Position numbers and translations under genes: made by a program. Shown here piece by piece: positions 1 to 9,641 of a stretch of DNA of 64,000 nt. The notes under the pieces were generated by a model. That model was not told the DNA's origin. It saw only the letters and a program-made list of their open reading frames with translations, and searched no databases. The number at the start of each line of letters is the position of its first letter. Position 1 is the stretch's first letter. The stretch lies in the NCBI RefSeq assembly GCF_001049895.1, contig NZ_CVPE01000004.1, positions 186,001 to 250,000 on the forward strand, written 5' to 3'. Origin of the DNA: Rubeoparvulum massiliense. GTDB taxonomy: Bacteria; Bacillota; Bacilli; Rubeoparvulales; Rubeoparvulaceae.

Positions 1-1421
1 CCGCTCAATTCTCGAATCATTTCAGCAAAGGCGCCCAGTTGTCCAGCTGCTTTCCCGCTCACACCAGCCTCTTCTGCCGAGGAAGCTGCTGTATAGAGGG
101 AGATTCCTTGTTCAAAAGCATATTGACTCAGCTTATCCAACGAGGTGGCACCAATACCTCGTTTGGGAACATTCACAATCCGTTTAAAGCTGGCATCATC
201 ATGGGGATTCGCCACCAGCTTCAGATAAGCCATCACATCACGAATCTCTTTCCGCTCATAGAAGCGCGTGCCGCCCACGAGCTGATAAGGATGGCTACTC
301 TTAATGAGCACTTCCTCAATGATCCGTGATTGGGCATTGGTTCGATAGAGAATGGCAAAGTCTTGATAGGAGGCACCTTCCTGCAGCTTCTTCTCCAGCT
401 GCTCTACGATGTAGTATGCCTCATCATGCTCCGTCTCTGCCTCATAGAGCTGAATCAGAGGGCCATCCTCATTCTCTGTCCATAGGTTTTTCTCTTTCCG
501 CTCGGTATTATTGCGGATCACCTCATTGGCTGCCTGAAGGATGCGCTTGGTGGAGCGATAATTCTGCTCCAGCAAAATCACCTGTGCATCAGGATAATCC
601 TCTTCAAAGCGTAGAATGTTGGTGATATCGGCGCCGCGCCAGCTGTAGATGGATTGGTCTGTATCGCCAACCACACAGATATTCTGGTGGCTTGCTGCCA
701 ATAGATGCACTAGCTGATATTGCACCGCATTCGTATCCTGGTATTCATCCACATGAATATAGCGGAACTTCTTTTGGTAATATTCTAGTACTTCTGGTAC
801 CTTCTTAAAGAGTTGAACAGTGACCATTAATAGATCATCGAAGTCCAAGGATTGGTTGGTTTTCAAGCGCCGTTGATACTCCGTATAGACATCGCTAACC
901 ACCTTCATAAATGGATCGCCTACAAGGTTGGCATACTCCTCTGGTGATTGTAATGCGTTCTTCGCTTGACTAATGGTGGCCAGAATGGCTCGAGGATCGA
1001 AGCGCTTGGGATCGATGTTAAGTACCTTCAGGATATCCTTCACCTGACTGAGCTGGTCTGTGCTATCAAGGATGGTGAAACGAGAGGAATAGCCGATCCG
1101 CTCAATATCTCGACGTAAAATCCGGACACACATACTGTGGAAGGTGGAGATCCAAATATCCTCTGCATCTGCTCCCACCAATTGAGATACCCGTTCCTTC
1201 ATCTCACGGGCTGCCTTATTTGTAAAGGTAATGGCTAGGATGCTCCAGGGAGCCACCCGCTTCTCCGCCAATAAATACGCGATGCGCTGCGTTACCACAC
1301 GCGTCTTGCCACTCCCTGCACCTGCTAAGATTAAGACAGGGCCTTCCGTGGTGAGTACTGCTCGTCGTTGTTCAGGATTAAGTCCAGTAAGAATACTTGA
1401 TTGCTCCATATGTACTTCCAC
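1..1421 (-). CDS. pcrA: ATP-dependent DNA helicase PcrA (UvrD/Rep family), C-terminal part cut off by the window
   Basis: PcrA is a superfamily 1 3'-5' helicase acting in nucleotide excision repair, rolling-circle plasmid replication and removal of RecA filaments. The N-terminal 473 codons are visible of the roughly 730-750 usual for the family. Walker A (AGAGSGKT) is near residues 33-40, the Walker B/motif II reads VDEYQDT, and motif III reads [14 protein letters not shown]. The start is taken as GTG at 1421, which has a GGAAAGG ribosome binding site 9 nt upstream; the in-frame ATG at 1409 has no site at a normal distance. It lies 24 nt after pcrB in the same direction, the B. subtilis order, and ligA would be expected beyond the window edge. 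Confidence 0.97.
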   Translation of the reverse strand, partial: MEVHMEQSSILTGLNPEQRRAVLTTEGPVLILAGAGSGKTRVVTQRIAYLLAEKRVAPWSILAITFTNKAAREMKERVSQLVGADAEDIWISTFHSMCVRILRRDIERIGYSSRFTILDSTDQLSQVKDILKVLNIDPKRFDPRAILATISQAKNALQSPEEYANLVGDPFMKVVSDVYTEYQRRLKTNQSLDFDDLLMVTVQLFKKVPEVLEYYQKKFRYIHVDEYQDTNAVQYQLVHLLAASHQNICVVGDTDQSIYSWRGADITNILRFEEDYPDAQVILLEQNYRSTKRILQAANEVIRNNTERKEKNLWTENEDGPLIQLYEAETEHDEAYYIVEQLEKKLQEGASYQDFAILYRTNAQSRIIEEVLIKSSHPYQLVGGTRFYERKEIRDVMAYLKLVANPHDDASFKRIVNVPKRGIGATSLDKLSQYAFEQGISLYTAASSAEEAGVSGKAAGQLGAFAEMIRELS

Positions 1422-1445
1422 AATGCCACACCTTTCCTCTTCAGA

Positions 1446-2150
1446 TCAAATTGATGATGGTTGTTGAGGTACGGTTTCCAACGCTCGTCGCCAATCCTCA
1501 TAGATCAAATTGCCAACGACGATGGTATCCGCTCGTTCACTCATCACCTGTGCTTGCTCTTGATTCCCAATTCCTCCTCCATAGAAGAGGTGGGAATGGG
1601 TTGTTCGACGTTGCACCTGCTCTATCCAGCTCGGGTCACCATAGATTCCGCTATACTCGAGATAGAGAATCGGTAGCTGCAGTAGGCGATCAGTCAACGT
1701 AGTATATACGAATAAGTCATCGATACTATTGGGCTGAACACTGGCAGTTAAACGACCGACCTTGGAATCCGGATTAAGAACCACATAGCCTTCCACCGTC
1801 AGCTCATGCCAAGGGATCAAACGTCCATATTGCTTAATCGCCTCCATATGTGGCTGTAACAGCCATTCTGCTCTACCAGCATTGACCACCAGTGGAATGA
1901 AATAATGATCGAACCCAGGAACCACAGCATCCAAGCGGGAAACCTCTTGGATACAAGGAATCGCATAGCTACGTACCCGCCCTAGCAATTCTGTTACGTT
2001 TTCGTAGGTGATCCCATCGGTACCGCCAATGAGAATCCCATCGCTTCCTGATTCACAGATGGCTTCCAATGCTTCATCAGAGAGTTCCTTATTGGGATCG
2101 AGCTTAAAAGCGTGCCGCCAGGAGGCGTATAGGGGGGTAGAATTCTTCAT
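1446..2150 (-). CDS. pcrB: heptaprenylglyceryl phosphate synthase PcrB
   Basis: PcrB joins heptaprenyl diphosphate to sn-glycerol-1-phosphate, giving an archaeal-type ether lipid precursor in Bacillales. The 234-residue product has the TIM-barrel GGGP-synthase pattern: an early GILIGGTDGIT phosphate/Mg site, a central YVVLNPDSKVGRLT segment, an LYLEYSGIYG strand and a C-terminal YGGGIGNQEQA phosphate-binding loop. Length fits the family (about 225-235 residues). The ATG at 2150 follows an AGAGGA site at about 10 nt. A terminator after yerC and a TATAAT box at 2185-2190 suggest that pcrB starts its own transcript with pcrA. Confidence 0.96.
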   Translation of the reverse strand: MKNSTPLYASWRHAFKLDPNKELSDEALEAICESGSDGILIGGTDGITYENVTELLGRVRSYAIPCIQEVSRLDAVVPGFDHYFIPLVVNAGRAEWLLQPHMEAIKQYGRLIPWHELTVEGYVVLNPDSKVGRLTASVQPNSIDDLFVYTTLTDRLLQLPILYLEYSGIYGDPSWIEQVQRRTTHSHLFYGGGIGNQEQAQVMSERADTIVVGNLIYEDWRRALETVPQQPSSI

Positions 2151-2184
2151 CCATGCTCAGTCCTCTCATTTACTCCTGTTCACC

Positions 2185-2190
2185 ATTATA
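2185..2190 (-). promoter_or_regulatory. putative -10 box of the pcrB promoter
   Basis: A perfect TATAAT lies on the minus strand about 35 nt upstream of the pcrB start and just downstream of the yerC terminator. No good -35 hexamer is visible 16-18 nt further upstream, so this is a tentative extended or weak promoter. Confidence 0.4.
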
Positions 2191-2236
2191 GCGAAAAACG
2201 GCAGAAGATGCAGGTGTTGAATCCTGCAAAAAGCAG

Positions 2237-2272
2237 AAAAAAAACAGGGAGTCCAATTAGCTTGACACCCTG
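2237..2272 (-). terminator. intrinsic terminator after yerC
   Basis: On the minus strand a CAGGG-GTC / GAC-CCCTG hairpin with a 10-nt loop is followed by a run of eight T. It sits just after the yerC stop codon and separates the yerAB-yerC transcript from pcrB-pcrA. Confidence 0.85.
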
Positions 2273-2284
2273 AGGAAAAATCAA

Positions 2285-2617
2285 TTATTTTTCTTCTTTC
2301 TCTGGATCTTCATGGCGTAAGAGCCCATCGGTCTCCATTCTCTGGAGGATAAGATTATACCCATCATCTCCATAGTTGAGACAACGCTTTACCCTAGAAA
2401 TGGTGGCAGTGCTGGCCCCTGTCTCCGCTTCGATCTGATTATACGTTAAGCCAATTCGGAGCATTCTTGCCACTTCTAAACGTTGGGCTAACGAGATAAT
2501 CTCATTGACCGTACATAGATCATCAAAAAATGCATAGCACTCTTCCACGGACTCTAATTGGAGGATGGCCTGAAATAGCTGATCCACCTCGCGTCCCTGC
2601 AACTTTTTTAAGGACAT
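2285..2617 (-). CDS. yerC: YerC/TrpR-related helix-turn-helix protein
   Basis: A 110-residue member of the YerC/YecD family, whose fold resembles the tryptophan repressor TrpR. The centre reads EECYAFFDDLCTVNEI then SLAQRLEVARML, and the recognition helix region reads TGASTATISRVKRCLNYG, all typical of YerC. The ATG at 2617 is chosen over the upstream ATG at 2635 because AGGAGG sits 7 nt before it and the product then matches the usual family start. The ribosome binding site lies just past the yerB stop, so the two genes are closely coupled. Its target is not known from sequence. Its position between yerB and pcrB matches B. subtilis. Confidence 0.93.
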   Translation of the reverse strand: MSLKKLQGREVDQLFQAILQLESVEECYAFFDDLCTVNEIISLAQRLEVARMLRIGLTYNQIEAETGASTATISRVKRCLNYGDDGYNLILQRMETDGLLRHEDPEKEEK

Positions 2618-2631
2618 TTCATAACCTCCTC

Positions 2632-3690
2632 TCACTCAACTACCACACTTTTTGCTAAGCCTGGCACCGTTGGAATTACAAGAACCCATGTATTCCCTGG
2701 TACATATTTGACCTCTTCACCATTGATGAAGGCGCGGATCATTTTTTTATCAGTACGTTCCCAGGTAATCGCTTGCATCTTGCCCTGTTGGAACAGATAG
2801 CCTTGTCCAGGACCATCCAGTTCAACCTCTCGTCGTCCTGCCTCATCATTGGCGATCATCTGATGTGGCGCTTCAATAACCAAGAGGTTTTTTGTCGTTA
2901 ATGGTTGATTCGTCTCCTTATCAACATGGGCTTCCCCATTAACTAAACGGCGATAGCTTTCGCTTGTAGCATCATATTGGTAACCTACCACATAATTACT
3001 GCTGGAATAGGTAATGGTTACTTGATTGGCTGACGTTCCGGCTACTTCCTCACCCTCTGCTAAAAATTGTAGCTTGGGAAATTCACCTTCAAGACGGTAC
3101 TTCTTATCCTTAGCCCCTTGCCAGATCCGTTCAAGATTGGTGTAGACATTGTGGGGACGTTGGCGAAAATCCACCCTGGTAAAATAAGCGCCTGCATTGG
3201 TCGTCTCATCAAGATAGGGTTGATCCCCTTTGGTCAGAATAAAATGGGCATGAATACTGCTCCCTGCATGGACGATGATAGCATCAAGGCCATTGGCTAG
3301 TTCAATAAAATAAGGACGAATACTCCGAACTGGTCCAAAGGTATCCGGTGACTGGCTATGGAAGATGGCGATAAAGCGGGTAATCATCCCCTCTGCTAGG
3401 ATTTCATATACCACATCTGCCTCTTGAAGCCCCGATTGAGGACGAGCAGCTGCACTATTTTCAATCATAACAGCCACAAGCCGCTCTGGTAAAGGATTAT
3501 TGGTTCCAATCCCTGTTAATGGTGCCGTGTATGCAAACTCTGGTTCTGGTAATTCAACCACAACACTATTCTCATCTTCATTCGGTGTCTCTTCTACCTT
3601 CTCATCTTTTTTACCACAACCACTAATAACTAGTGAAAAAACCATAAGGATAGAGAGAAGGATGAGCAATGTACTCTTCAATCGATTCAT
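2632..3690 (-). CDS. yerB: YerB-like DUF3048 lipoprotein
   Basis: A 352-residue secreted lipoprotein. Residues 1-24 form a signal peptide with a lipobox ending ISGC (Cys about 25), followed by a charged linker (KKDEKVEETPNEDE). The rest is the DUF3048 N- and C-terminal domains, recognised by the LPERLVAVMIENSAAARPQSGL stretch (split here as LPERLVAVMIEN and SAAARPQSGL) and by GPVRSIRPYF. Length is near the family norm of about 330-350. Function is unproven; the family is anchored to the outer face of the membrane. The ATG at 3690 has AAAGGGG 8-9 nt upstream. It lies between yerA and yerC as in B. subtilis. Confidence 0.92.
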   Translation of the reverse strand: MNRLKSTLLILLSILMVFSLVISGCGKKDEKVEETPNEDENSVVVELPEPEFAYTAPLTGIGTNNPLPERLVAVMIENSAAARPQSGLQEADVVYEILAEGMITRFIAIFHSQSPDTFGPVRSIRPYFIELANGLDAIIVHAGSSIHAHFILTKGDQPYLDETTNAGAYFTRVDFRQRPHNVYTNLERIWQGAKDKKYRLEGEFPKLQFLAEGEEVAGTSANQVTITYSSSNYVVGYQYDATSESYRRLVNGEAHVDKETNQPLTTKNLLVIEAPHQMIANDEAGRREVELDGPGQGYLFQQGKMQAITWERTDKKMIRAFINGEEVKYVPGNTWVLVIPTVPGLAKSVVVE

Positions 3691-3745
3691 GATTCAATCC
3701 CCTTTATTCCTGCTGAGTTTGGTTATCCTTATATTTATTCTCCAA

Positions 3746-5536
3746 TCAGCTTCGAACATCCTGCTCCAACTGTTCAGCGGGATAGAGGACTCGTCCTTCT
3801 TTGACATGGTATAAGCCTTGCGGTGTTAGGCGTACTAATGGCAGATGGGTGGAGGTAAAAAAGAACAGGGAATAGATAGGGTCTGCATGAGTATAGCCCC
3901 GTTCCTGTAATAACCGAACGAACTCTTCCGTCTGGGGAATGAGTTGATCGAGATCAAGATCGGAAACCATTCCTGCTAACGGTAGCGGTAGACGATAAAG
4001 CACCTCGCCGCTCTCGATGATTACGATACCACCCTCCATGCTTCGTAGTTCCTCTACAGCACGGGCCATGGCAGCTGGTGAAGAGCCGATCACCACAATC
4101 TCATTGATGGAATTATTAGTGGTTGCCAACGCTTCCAAGTGAGTGGCAAAACCTTTTAGTACACATTTGGTGAGCCATTGCATCCCTTTATGCAAAACGG
4201 CGATGAGTAAATAGCCAGAGCCTTCTTCTAAGGAGAGTAGACCATCCTGCGAAGGAAGCTCCACCTCCACTAGCTTCGTGATTACAGCATTGCGCATCTC
4301 GAGCACAGGATATGTGCCTGTATTGGAAGTAGGAAGCTGGAACCATTGGTGGGGGATCCCTTGATGTTCCGTGGCGATCTGCGATGGTGGCATATATTGC
4401 TCCCACGCAAAACTGAACTGCTCCCTCGCTAGCTCCTCAACCATGTTCTCCGTAATAATCTTACCTGCTATCATCACCTGAATCGGTGTAGGTTGATCAG
4501 GAGCACGAAGGAATAATAGATCAGCCATCCGCCCAGGAGCGACCCCACCTACCTCTCCGTCCATGTGATGAAAGGTGGCTGGATAGAGCGTTGCCATCCG
4601 GTATGCCTCCACGATGGGGACACCTGCTTCAATGGCAACATGGATCAAGTGATCTGTGAAACCATGGCGTAATGCAGGAGGTGTGGAGCCATCGGTGGTC
4701 AACATGGTTCGACTATTCGGTAAAACGCCCCGTTCTAAGAGTGGTGGAAGCATGATGGGGAGATCAGGACGAATGGAAGAGTGTCGTAGTTCTGCATACA
4801 TTCCTGCCTGCAAACGGGCTAATACTTCCTCAGCGCTAATCGCTTCATGGCAGGCCGTCACACCGGTGGTTGCCAATGCTTGAATTGTTGCAGCTGAAGC
4901 ACCAGGGATATGGGCATCGATCTGCTTCCCCTCCTGACGGGCCATCTCCATCCATTCCTTGAGATTGGGCTCACCTTGAAAGAGTAGCTGAGGCCAAGCG
5001 GTCAGCTCGCCCACTTGGAGGATGGCAGGATGCCGAAGGAGACGGGAGATGGCTGCATGATGAAAGCGGTGCTGCATCCCCCGATCCACAGACTGCGGGT
5101 CAAAGCGTACCCACCAATAGAAATGAATGGGATGTTGGTTCATCTCCTCCATGAAGGTAATGAGCTTCTCTTCACCACGATGCATCAGAATGGGAAGTGT
5201 ATCACTAACAAGCATGGTTGTCCCATGGCGTAAAAGATAATTGCCCAGCGTCAACGGATTATACAATTGAAAAGGATGGGCATGGGGTTCAATATAGCCT
5301 GGCACAATAAAATACTCCTCAGCGGGAATCACATGGGTTCGTTCATCACACAGAGGCTCACGCTCTCCCACATACGCGATCCGTTCGTTGTACAGAACAA
5401 TATGGGCACGCCGCCATTCACCGGTGTAGACATCTAGTACGGTGGCATTTTGAATCCATGTGGTCGCTGGCTGTTTACGTAGTGCTACCTCGACTCCTTT
5501 TCGTCGTTCCTCCTGCTTCCATGGTTGGATGAGCAC
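3746..5536 (-). CDS. yerA: adenine deaminase-like amidohydrolase YerA
   Basis: A 596-residue amidohydrolase of the adenine deaminase family. The HxH metal motif appears as EPHAHPFQ near residue 85, a later His lies in QIDAHIPG, and TDGSTPP follows near residue 280; a C-terminal adenine-deaminase domain fills the last 170 residues. The start is GTG at 5536, with GAGGTG 5 nt upstream. In B. subtilis the homologous YerA sits at the same place and AdeC is the main adenine deaminase, so enzymatic activity here is not assured. Its location next to the purine operon fits a purine salvage role, but that is inference. Confidence 0.85.
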   Translation of the reverse strand: MLIQPWKQEERRKGVEVALRKQPATTWIQNATVLDVYTGEWRRAHIVLYNERIAYVGEREPLCDERTHVIPAEEYFIVPGYIEPHAHPFQLYNPLTLGNYLLRHGTTMLVSDTLPILMHRGEEKLITFMEEMNQHPIHFYWWVRFDPQSVDRGMQHRFHHAAISRLLRHPAILQVGELTAWPQLLFQGEPNLKEWMEMARQEGKQIDAHIPGASAATIQALATTGVTACHEAISAEEVLARLQAGMYAELRHSSIRPDLPIMLPPLLERGVLPNSRTMLTTDGSTPPALRHGFTDHLIHVAIEAGVPIVEAYRMATLYPATFHHMDGEVGGVAPGRMADLLFLRAPDQPTPIQVMIAGKIITENMVEELAREQFSFAWEQYMPPSQIATEHQGIPHQWFQLPTSNTGTYPVLEMRNAVITKLVEVELPSQDGLLSLEEGSGYLLIAVLHKGMQWLTKCVLKGFATHLEALATTNNSINEIVVIGSSPAAMARAVEELRSMEGGIVIIESGEVLYRLPLPLAGMVSDLDLDQLIPQTEEFVRLLQERGYTHADPIYSLFFFTSTHLPLVRLTPQGLYHVKEGRVLYPAEQLEQDVRS

Positions 5537-5713
5537 AGTATCACCTCTTCATCGATATTCTTTTCCTGATTATATCGAAAATAGCTATAAAAGGGAAAGT
5601 ACCATCCGATACATAAAATAGCAAACCTGACAAACAATAAGGATGCTTGCCTACTCTTTTCACATAGATTGGTCCAAGGTTCATACTACCTCTTGAATAA
5701 AGGGGACATGTGC

Positions 5714-6070
5714 ATGAAAAAAAACGTAGGTACATTGGATGCGTTTCTTCGCATTAGCTTTGGTCTGACTGGACTCGCCTTTGGCATTAGCCGAATGAGT
5801 CGTCACCCGTACCGTTCCTTCCCCATTACACTGACGATGATGTCAGCGATGAAGGTGGCAGAAGGAATTACTCGTTTTTGTCCGATGTTAGCCTTGTTCG
5901 GGGTCAGTTCCAAAGAGATGGATGGTCCATGCAAAGCGCGGAAAATCCCCATCCGATCTTCCGACTACCAGATGGATGAAGAGATGGCTGTTGATGAAAT
6001 GGCCAATCTGGTCAATGAAGCGATCCAAGAAACATTCCTAGCAGATGACCCCGTCCATCACCAAGAGTAG
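5714..6070 (+). CDS. DUF2892-type (YgaP-like transmembrane domain) small protein
   Basis: A 118-residue protein beginning with the MKKNVGTLDAFLR pattern seen in DUF2892 proteins, whose members carry short membrane hairpins. The first 55 residues contain a moderately hydrophobic segment (SFGLTGLAFGI) and a second one ending at FCPMLALFGV; the C-terminal half is soluble and acidic. The ATG at 5714 is preferred because AAAGGGG is 8 nt upstream; two nearby ATG/GTG options have poor spacing. It is the only plus-strand gene between yerA and purD and shares a bidirectional terminator with purD. Function unknown. Confidence 0.75.
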   Translation: MKKNVGTLDAFLRISFGLTGLAFGISRMSRHPYRSFPITLTMMSAMKVAEGITRFCPMLALFGVSSKEMDGPCKARKIPIRSSDYQMDEEMAVDEMANLVNEAIQETFLADDPVHHQE

Positions 6071-6080
6071 GTCAAGCAAC

Positions 6081-6116
6081 AGAAGCCACTTGCACAGTAG
6101 CAAGTGGCTTCTTTAT
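6081..6116. terminator. bidirectional terminator between the DUF2892 gene and purD
   Basis: A perfect 12-bp stem (GAAGCCACTTGC with its complement) and 6-nt loop lie between the two convergent genes. Runs of T follow on the plus strand (CTTTAT). The stem could end both the purine operon and the small plus-strand gene. Confidence 0.8.
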
Positions 6117-6166
6117 CGGTATGAATGGTCTCGATGGATCAATCCTTGTATCTACTTGAGCCGCTC

Positions 6167-7456
6167 CTAACGAATGGCCCGCCAACCAATATCCTTTCGA
6201 TACTGCATCCCCTTGAATTGGATCGGTTTTAATCCTTCATAGGCTCGATCCTGGGCAGCCTTCATTCCTGAACCCAATGCGGTTACACCTAAGACACGTC
6301 CACCAGCGGTCAGTGTCTCCCCAGTGGCTGGGTCCAGCGCTGTTCCCGCATGGAAGACCAGCACATCCTCTTGCTCCGCTGCCTCGGATAGACCCTGAAT
6401 GGGAACACCTGTAGGATAGGAGCCTGGATAACCTTGGGAGGCAATAACCACACAAAGGGCTGCCTCTTCCTTCCAAGTAATCTCCATGCTCGAGAGCTCA
6501 CCCTTCGCTGTGGCGAGAGCAACCTGGACAAAATCACTAGCCAAACGTGGTAGAATCACTTGCGTCTCTGGATCGCCAAAACGGGCATTAAATTCAATCA
6601 CCTTCGGCCCATCTGCAGTCCAGATACAGCCTGCATATAGTACCCCAGTGAAGGGACGGCCTTCGGTTACAAGGGCTTGGGCTGCTGGCTTCACAATCTG
6701 CTCCACTGCACGATCATAAACAGCTTGCGGAATATGAGGAACTGGAGAATAGGCTCCCATCCCTCCGGTATTAGGTCCCTCATCCCCATCGAAGATCCGT
6801 TTATGATCTTGGGCAAGGGGCATGGGGACAACCTGCTCACCATGGACGAAGGACATGAGACTAAATTCCTCTCCATCAAGGAATTCTTCAATGACCACCT
6901 GCTTACCTGCATTACCGAAGCGTTCCTCTTCCAGCATCTCTTGCAGGGTAACAGCGCCTTCTTCCCGTGTTTGGCAGATGACAACACCCTTACCAGCTGC
7001 TAGACCATCTGCTTTAATCACGAGGGGAAGGGGATGATCCTCAATATAGGTGAGGGCATCAGCTAGCTTGGTAAATGTGGCATAGCGTGCTGTTGGAATC
7101 TGATACTTCTGCATGAGCTCTTTTGCAAATGCCTTACTACCTTCGATAATGGCTGCTTCCTCCCGTGGACCGAATACCAATAATCCTTCTGCTTGAAAAC
7201 GATTGACGATTCCAGCCATCAATGGCAGCTCAGGCCCCACGATGGTCAGGTCAATGGCTTGCTTCTTGGCAAATTGGCATAATCCCTCCACATCATTCAC
7301 CTTCAATGGGATGCATTGTGCCAGATCACCGATCCCAGCATTGCCTGGTGCTACAAAGAGTTCCTCAACCAGTGGGCTCTGCTTACAGGCCCAAGCGAGT
7401 GTATGCTCGCGACCACCACTACCTACAATTAAAACTTTCAGCTTCTTCTCGGTCAT
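6167..7456 (-). CDS. purD: phosphoribosylamine-glycine ligase PurD (GAR synthetase)
   Basis: PurD joins phosphoribosylamine and glycine with ATP, step 2 of IMP synthesis. The 429-residue product has an N-terminal Rossmann-like part (VLIVGSGGREHTLAW), the ATP-grasp core (PLVIKADGLAAGKGV, then EEFLDGEEFS), the metal/ATP motif NARFGDPETQ near residue 290 and a C-terminal domain. Length is normal. It is the last gene of the operon, 14 nt after purH, and ends at a strong bidirectional terminator, so it shares the PurR and riboswitch control seen before purE. Confidence 0.98.
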   Translation of the reverse strand: MTEKKLKVLIVGSGGREHTLAWACKQSPLVEELFVAPGNAGIGDLAQCIPLKVNDVEGLCQFAKKQAIDLTIVGPELPLMAGIVNRFQAEGLLVFGPREEAAIIEGSKAFAKELMQKYQIPTARYATFTKLADALTYIEDHPLPLVIKADGLAAGKGVVICQTREEGAVTLQEMLEEERFGNAGKQVVIEEFLDGEEFSLMSFVHGEQVVPMPLAQDHKRIFDGDEGPNTGGMGAYSPVPHIPQAVYDRAVEQIVKPAAQALVTEGRPFTGVLYAGCIWTADGPKVIEFNARFGDPETQVILPRLASDFVQVALATAKGELSSMEITWKEEAALCVVIASQGYPGSYPTGVPIQGLSEAAEQEDVLVFHAGTALDPATGETLTAGGRVLGVTALGSGMKAAQDRAYEGLKPIQFKGMQYRKDIGWRAIR

Positions 7457-7470
7457 GTCTCCACCTCTTC

Positions 7471-9012
7471 TTAATGCTTGAAATGGCGCATACCAGTGAA
7501 GATCATGGCAATACCATGTTGGTTGGCCGCATCAATGGAATCTTGGTCACGAATAGAACCACCTGGTTGAACGATAGCAGTAATGCCTGCCGCAGCTGCT
7601 GCTTCTAATGTATCAGGCATGGGGAAGAAGGCATCAGATGCCAAAATCGCACCCTTGGTTAGCTCACCTGCCTGCTCAATGGCAATCTTCGCTGAGCCAA
7701 CGCGATTCATCTGTCCTGCCCCGATCCCAACAGTACGTCCATCCTTAACGAGGACGATGGCATTAGACTTCACATGCTTCACAATCTCCCAGCCAATCTG
7801 CAGTTGTTGGTACTCTTCTTCACTAGGCTTCCGCTCCGTAACCACCTGTGCGTCATGAACATTGACACGACCCTCATCCCATTCTTGAACAAGGATTCCA
7901 CCGCGAACTGCAGTCAATTGCCATTCCTGTAATGGTGTAAATCCTTCCTCTGTGGCGGAGCCCATCTCTAGAAGACGTAAGTTCTTCTTGGTTTGGAGAA
8001 TCTCCAACGCTTCTTCCGTAAAGCTAGGCGCCAAGATAATCTCAAGGAAGATCTCCTTCATCTTGGCTGCTGTTTCCCCATCTACCACCTGATTAGTGGC
8101 GATGATCCCACCAAAGATGGAGACCGGATCAGCCTCATAGGCACCTAGATAGGCTTCCAATAGATTTTTACCCATGGCAAATCCACATGGATTCATATGT
8201 TTAACGGCAACCACCGCTGGCTTTTCAACATGGGAAACCATGCGCCAAGCAGCATTCGCATCCTGTAGGTTATTGTAGGAGAGGGCTTTCCCATGTAATT
8301 GCTTGGCAGCAGCCAAGGTTCGGTTCGCTGGGAAGGGCAAGCGATAGAATGCTGCTTGCTGATGAGGATTTTCCCCATAGCGTAGCTCCTCCACCTTCTC
8401 CCAAGTCAACGTCAATTGATCAGGAAGGGCTTCACCCACCTGTTGATTGAGATATTGTGAGATAATGGCATCATAAGCAGCAGTATGACGGAATACCTTC
8501 GTAGCGTACTTCCGACGCAATTCGAGGGAGACCTCACCTGCCTCAAGGGCTTGCAGGAGCTCCTCATAATCATTCGGATCACAGATGACCGTCACATCTT
8601 GATAGTTCTTAGCAGCAGCTCGTAACATGGAAGGACCACCGATATCAATCTGTTCAATGGCTTCTTCAAGAGTCACTCCTGGCTTGGCGATGGTAGCCTT
8701 GAATGGATAGAGATTGACTACGACCAGATCAATGGGTTCGATCTGGTGTTCTTGTAAAGCAGCCATATGCTCCTCATTATTACGAATCGCTAACAACCCA
8801 GCGTGGATTCGAGGGTGGAGGGTTTTAACCCGCCCATCCAGCATCTCAGGAAACTGAGTAATCTCAGCCACCTCTTTGACAGCAATCCCTGCTTCATGCA
8901 GTTGGCGATAGGTTCCTCCTGTAGAGATTAGTTCGAATCCTTGGTTGATCAGACCTTGGGCAAAAGGAATCAGTCCTCGTTTATCCGACACACTGAGCAA
9001 TGCACGTTTCAT
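7471..9012 (-). CDS. purH: bifunctional AICAR transformylase/IMP cyclohydrolase PurH
   Basis: PurH carries out the last two steps to IMP: formylation of AICAR from 10-formyl-THF, then ring closure. The first 145 residues are the MGS-like cyclohydrolase domain (ALLSVSDKRGLIPFA, STGGTYRQL, GRVKTLHPRIHAGLL). The rest is the transformylase, with the KHMNPCG motif and the C-terminal PGGSIRDQDSI stretch. At 513 residues it matches the family. The ATG overlaps the purN stop by 4 nt, implying coupled translation. Confidence 0.98.
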   Translation of the reverse strand: MKRALLSVSDKRGLIPFAQGLINQGFELISTGGTYRQLHEAGIAVKEVAEITQFPEMLDGRVKTLHPRIHAGLLAIRNNEEHMAALQEHQIEPIDLVVVNLYPFKATIAKPGVTLEEAIEQIDIGGPSMLRAAAKNYQDVTVICDPNDYEELLQALEAGEVSLELRRKYATKVFRHTAAYDAIISQYLNQQVGEALPDQLTLTWEKVEELRYGENPHQQAAFYRLPFPANRTLAAAKQLHGKALSYNNLQDANAAWRMVSHVEKPAVVAVKHMNPCGFAMGKNLLEAYLGAYEADPVSIFGGIIATNQVVDGETAAKMKEIFLEIILAPSFTEEALEILQTKKNLRLLEMGSATEEGFTPLQEWQLTAVRGGILVQEWDEGRVNVHDAQVVTERKPSEEEYQQLQIGWEIVKHVKSNAIVLVKDGRTVGIGAGQMNRVGSAKIAIEQAGELTKGAILASDAFFPMPDTLEAAAAAGITAIVQPGGSIRDQDSIDAANQHGIAMIFTGMRHFKH

Positions 9013-9641
9013 CTTGATGATTTCTCCCCCTCTATTGTTTTGCTTGAATTAAGATGAACTCGTCTCCCTTGGCATTGAACCTCACTGGTAGCTAATAGCT
9101 CCACAGCCTTAGGTAGGAGACGATGTTCCACCTCATGAATTTTCTCCGACAACGCTTCGAGACTCTCTCCCTCTACAATGGGAACCGCCTCTTGGAGAAT
9201 AATTGGACCGGTATCCATCCCCTCATCCACATAGTGGACCGTTACTCCCGTCACTTTCACCCCATAGGAATAGGCCTGTTCAATGGCATCCTTGCCTGGA
9301 AAGGCTGGTAATAAAGCGGGATGAAGATTAATGATGCGATGGGAATAGCGGTGAAGGAGAGTAGGACCTACGAGTCTCATATAGCCTGCAAGAACAATCC
9401 AGTCTACCGCATACGCTTCGAGCTGTTGAATGATTGCCAGCTCATATTCACTCTTGTTTGCAAACTCCTTCGGTCGAATGCAGATGCTAGGAATCTGTAA
9501 TGCCTCCGCTCGTTCTAGGACATAAGCGCCTGCCCGATCACAGATGAGCAGAACGATGTCCACCTTGGCGTGCCCTCGAAAATGTTCAACGAGGTGAGCG
9601 AAGTTACTACCATTTCCCGAGGCAAAGATGGCAACTCTCAT
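9009..9641 (-). CDS. purN: phosphoribosylglycinamide formyltransferase PurN
   Basis: PurN transfers formyl from 10-formyl-THF to GAR, step 3 of the pathway. The 210-residue protein shows the N-terminal GNGSNF phosphate loop, the catalytic [13 protein letters not shown] motif (Asn and His) near residue 108, and the later [16 protein letters not shown] segment containing the catalytic Asp. It is slightly longer than most members because of a short C-terminal tail rich in charged residues. It overlaps purM and purH by 4 nt on each side. Confidence 0.97.
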   Translation of the reverse strand: MRVAIFASGNGSNFAHLVEHFRGHAKVDIVLLICDRAGAYVLERAEALQIPSICIRPKEFANKSEYELAIIQQLEAYAVDWIVLAGYMRLVGPTLLHRYSHRIINLHPALLPAFPGKDAIEQAYSYGVKVTGVTVHYVDEGMDTGPIILQEAVPIVEGESLEALSEKIHEVEHRLLPKAVELLATSEVQCQGRRVHLNSSKTIEGEKSSR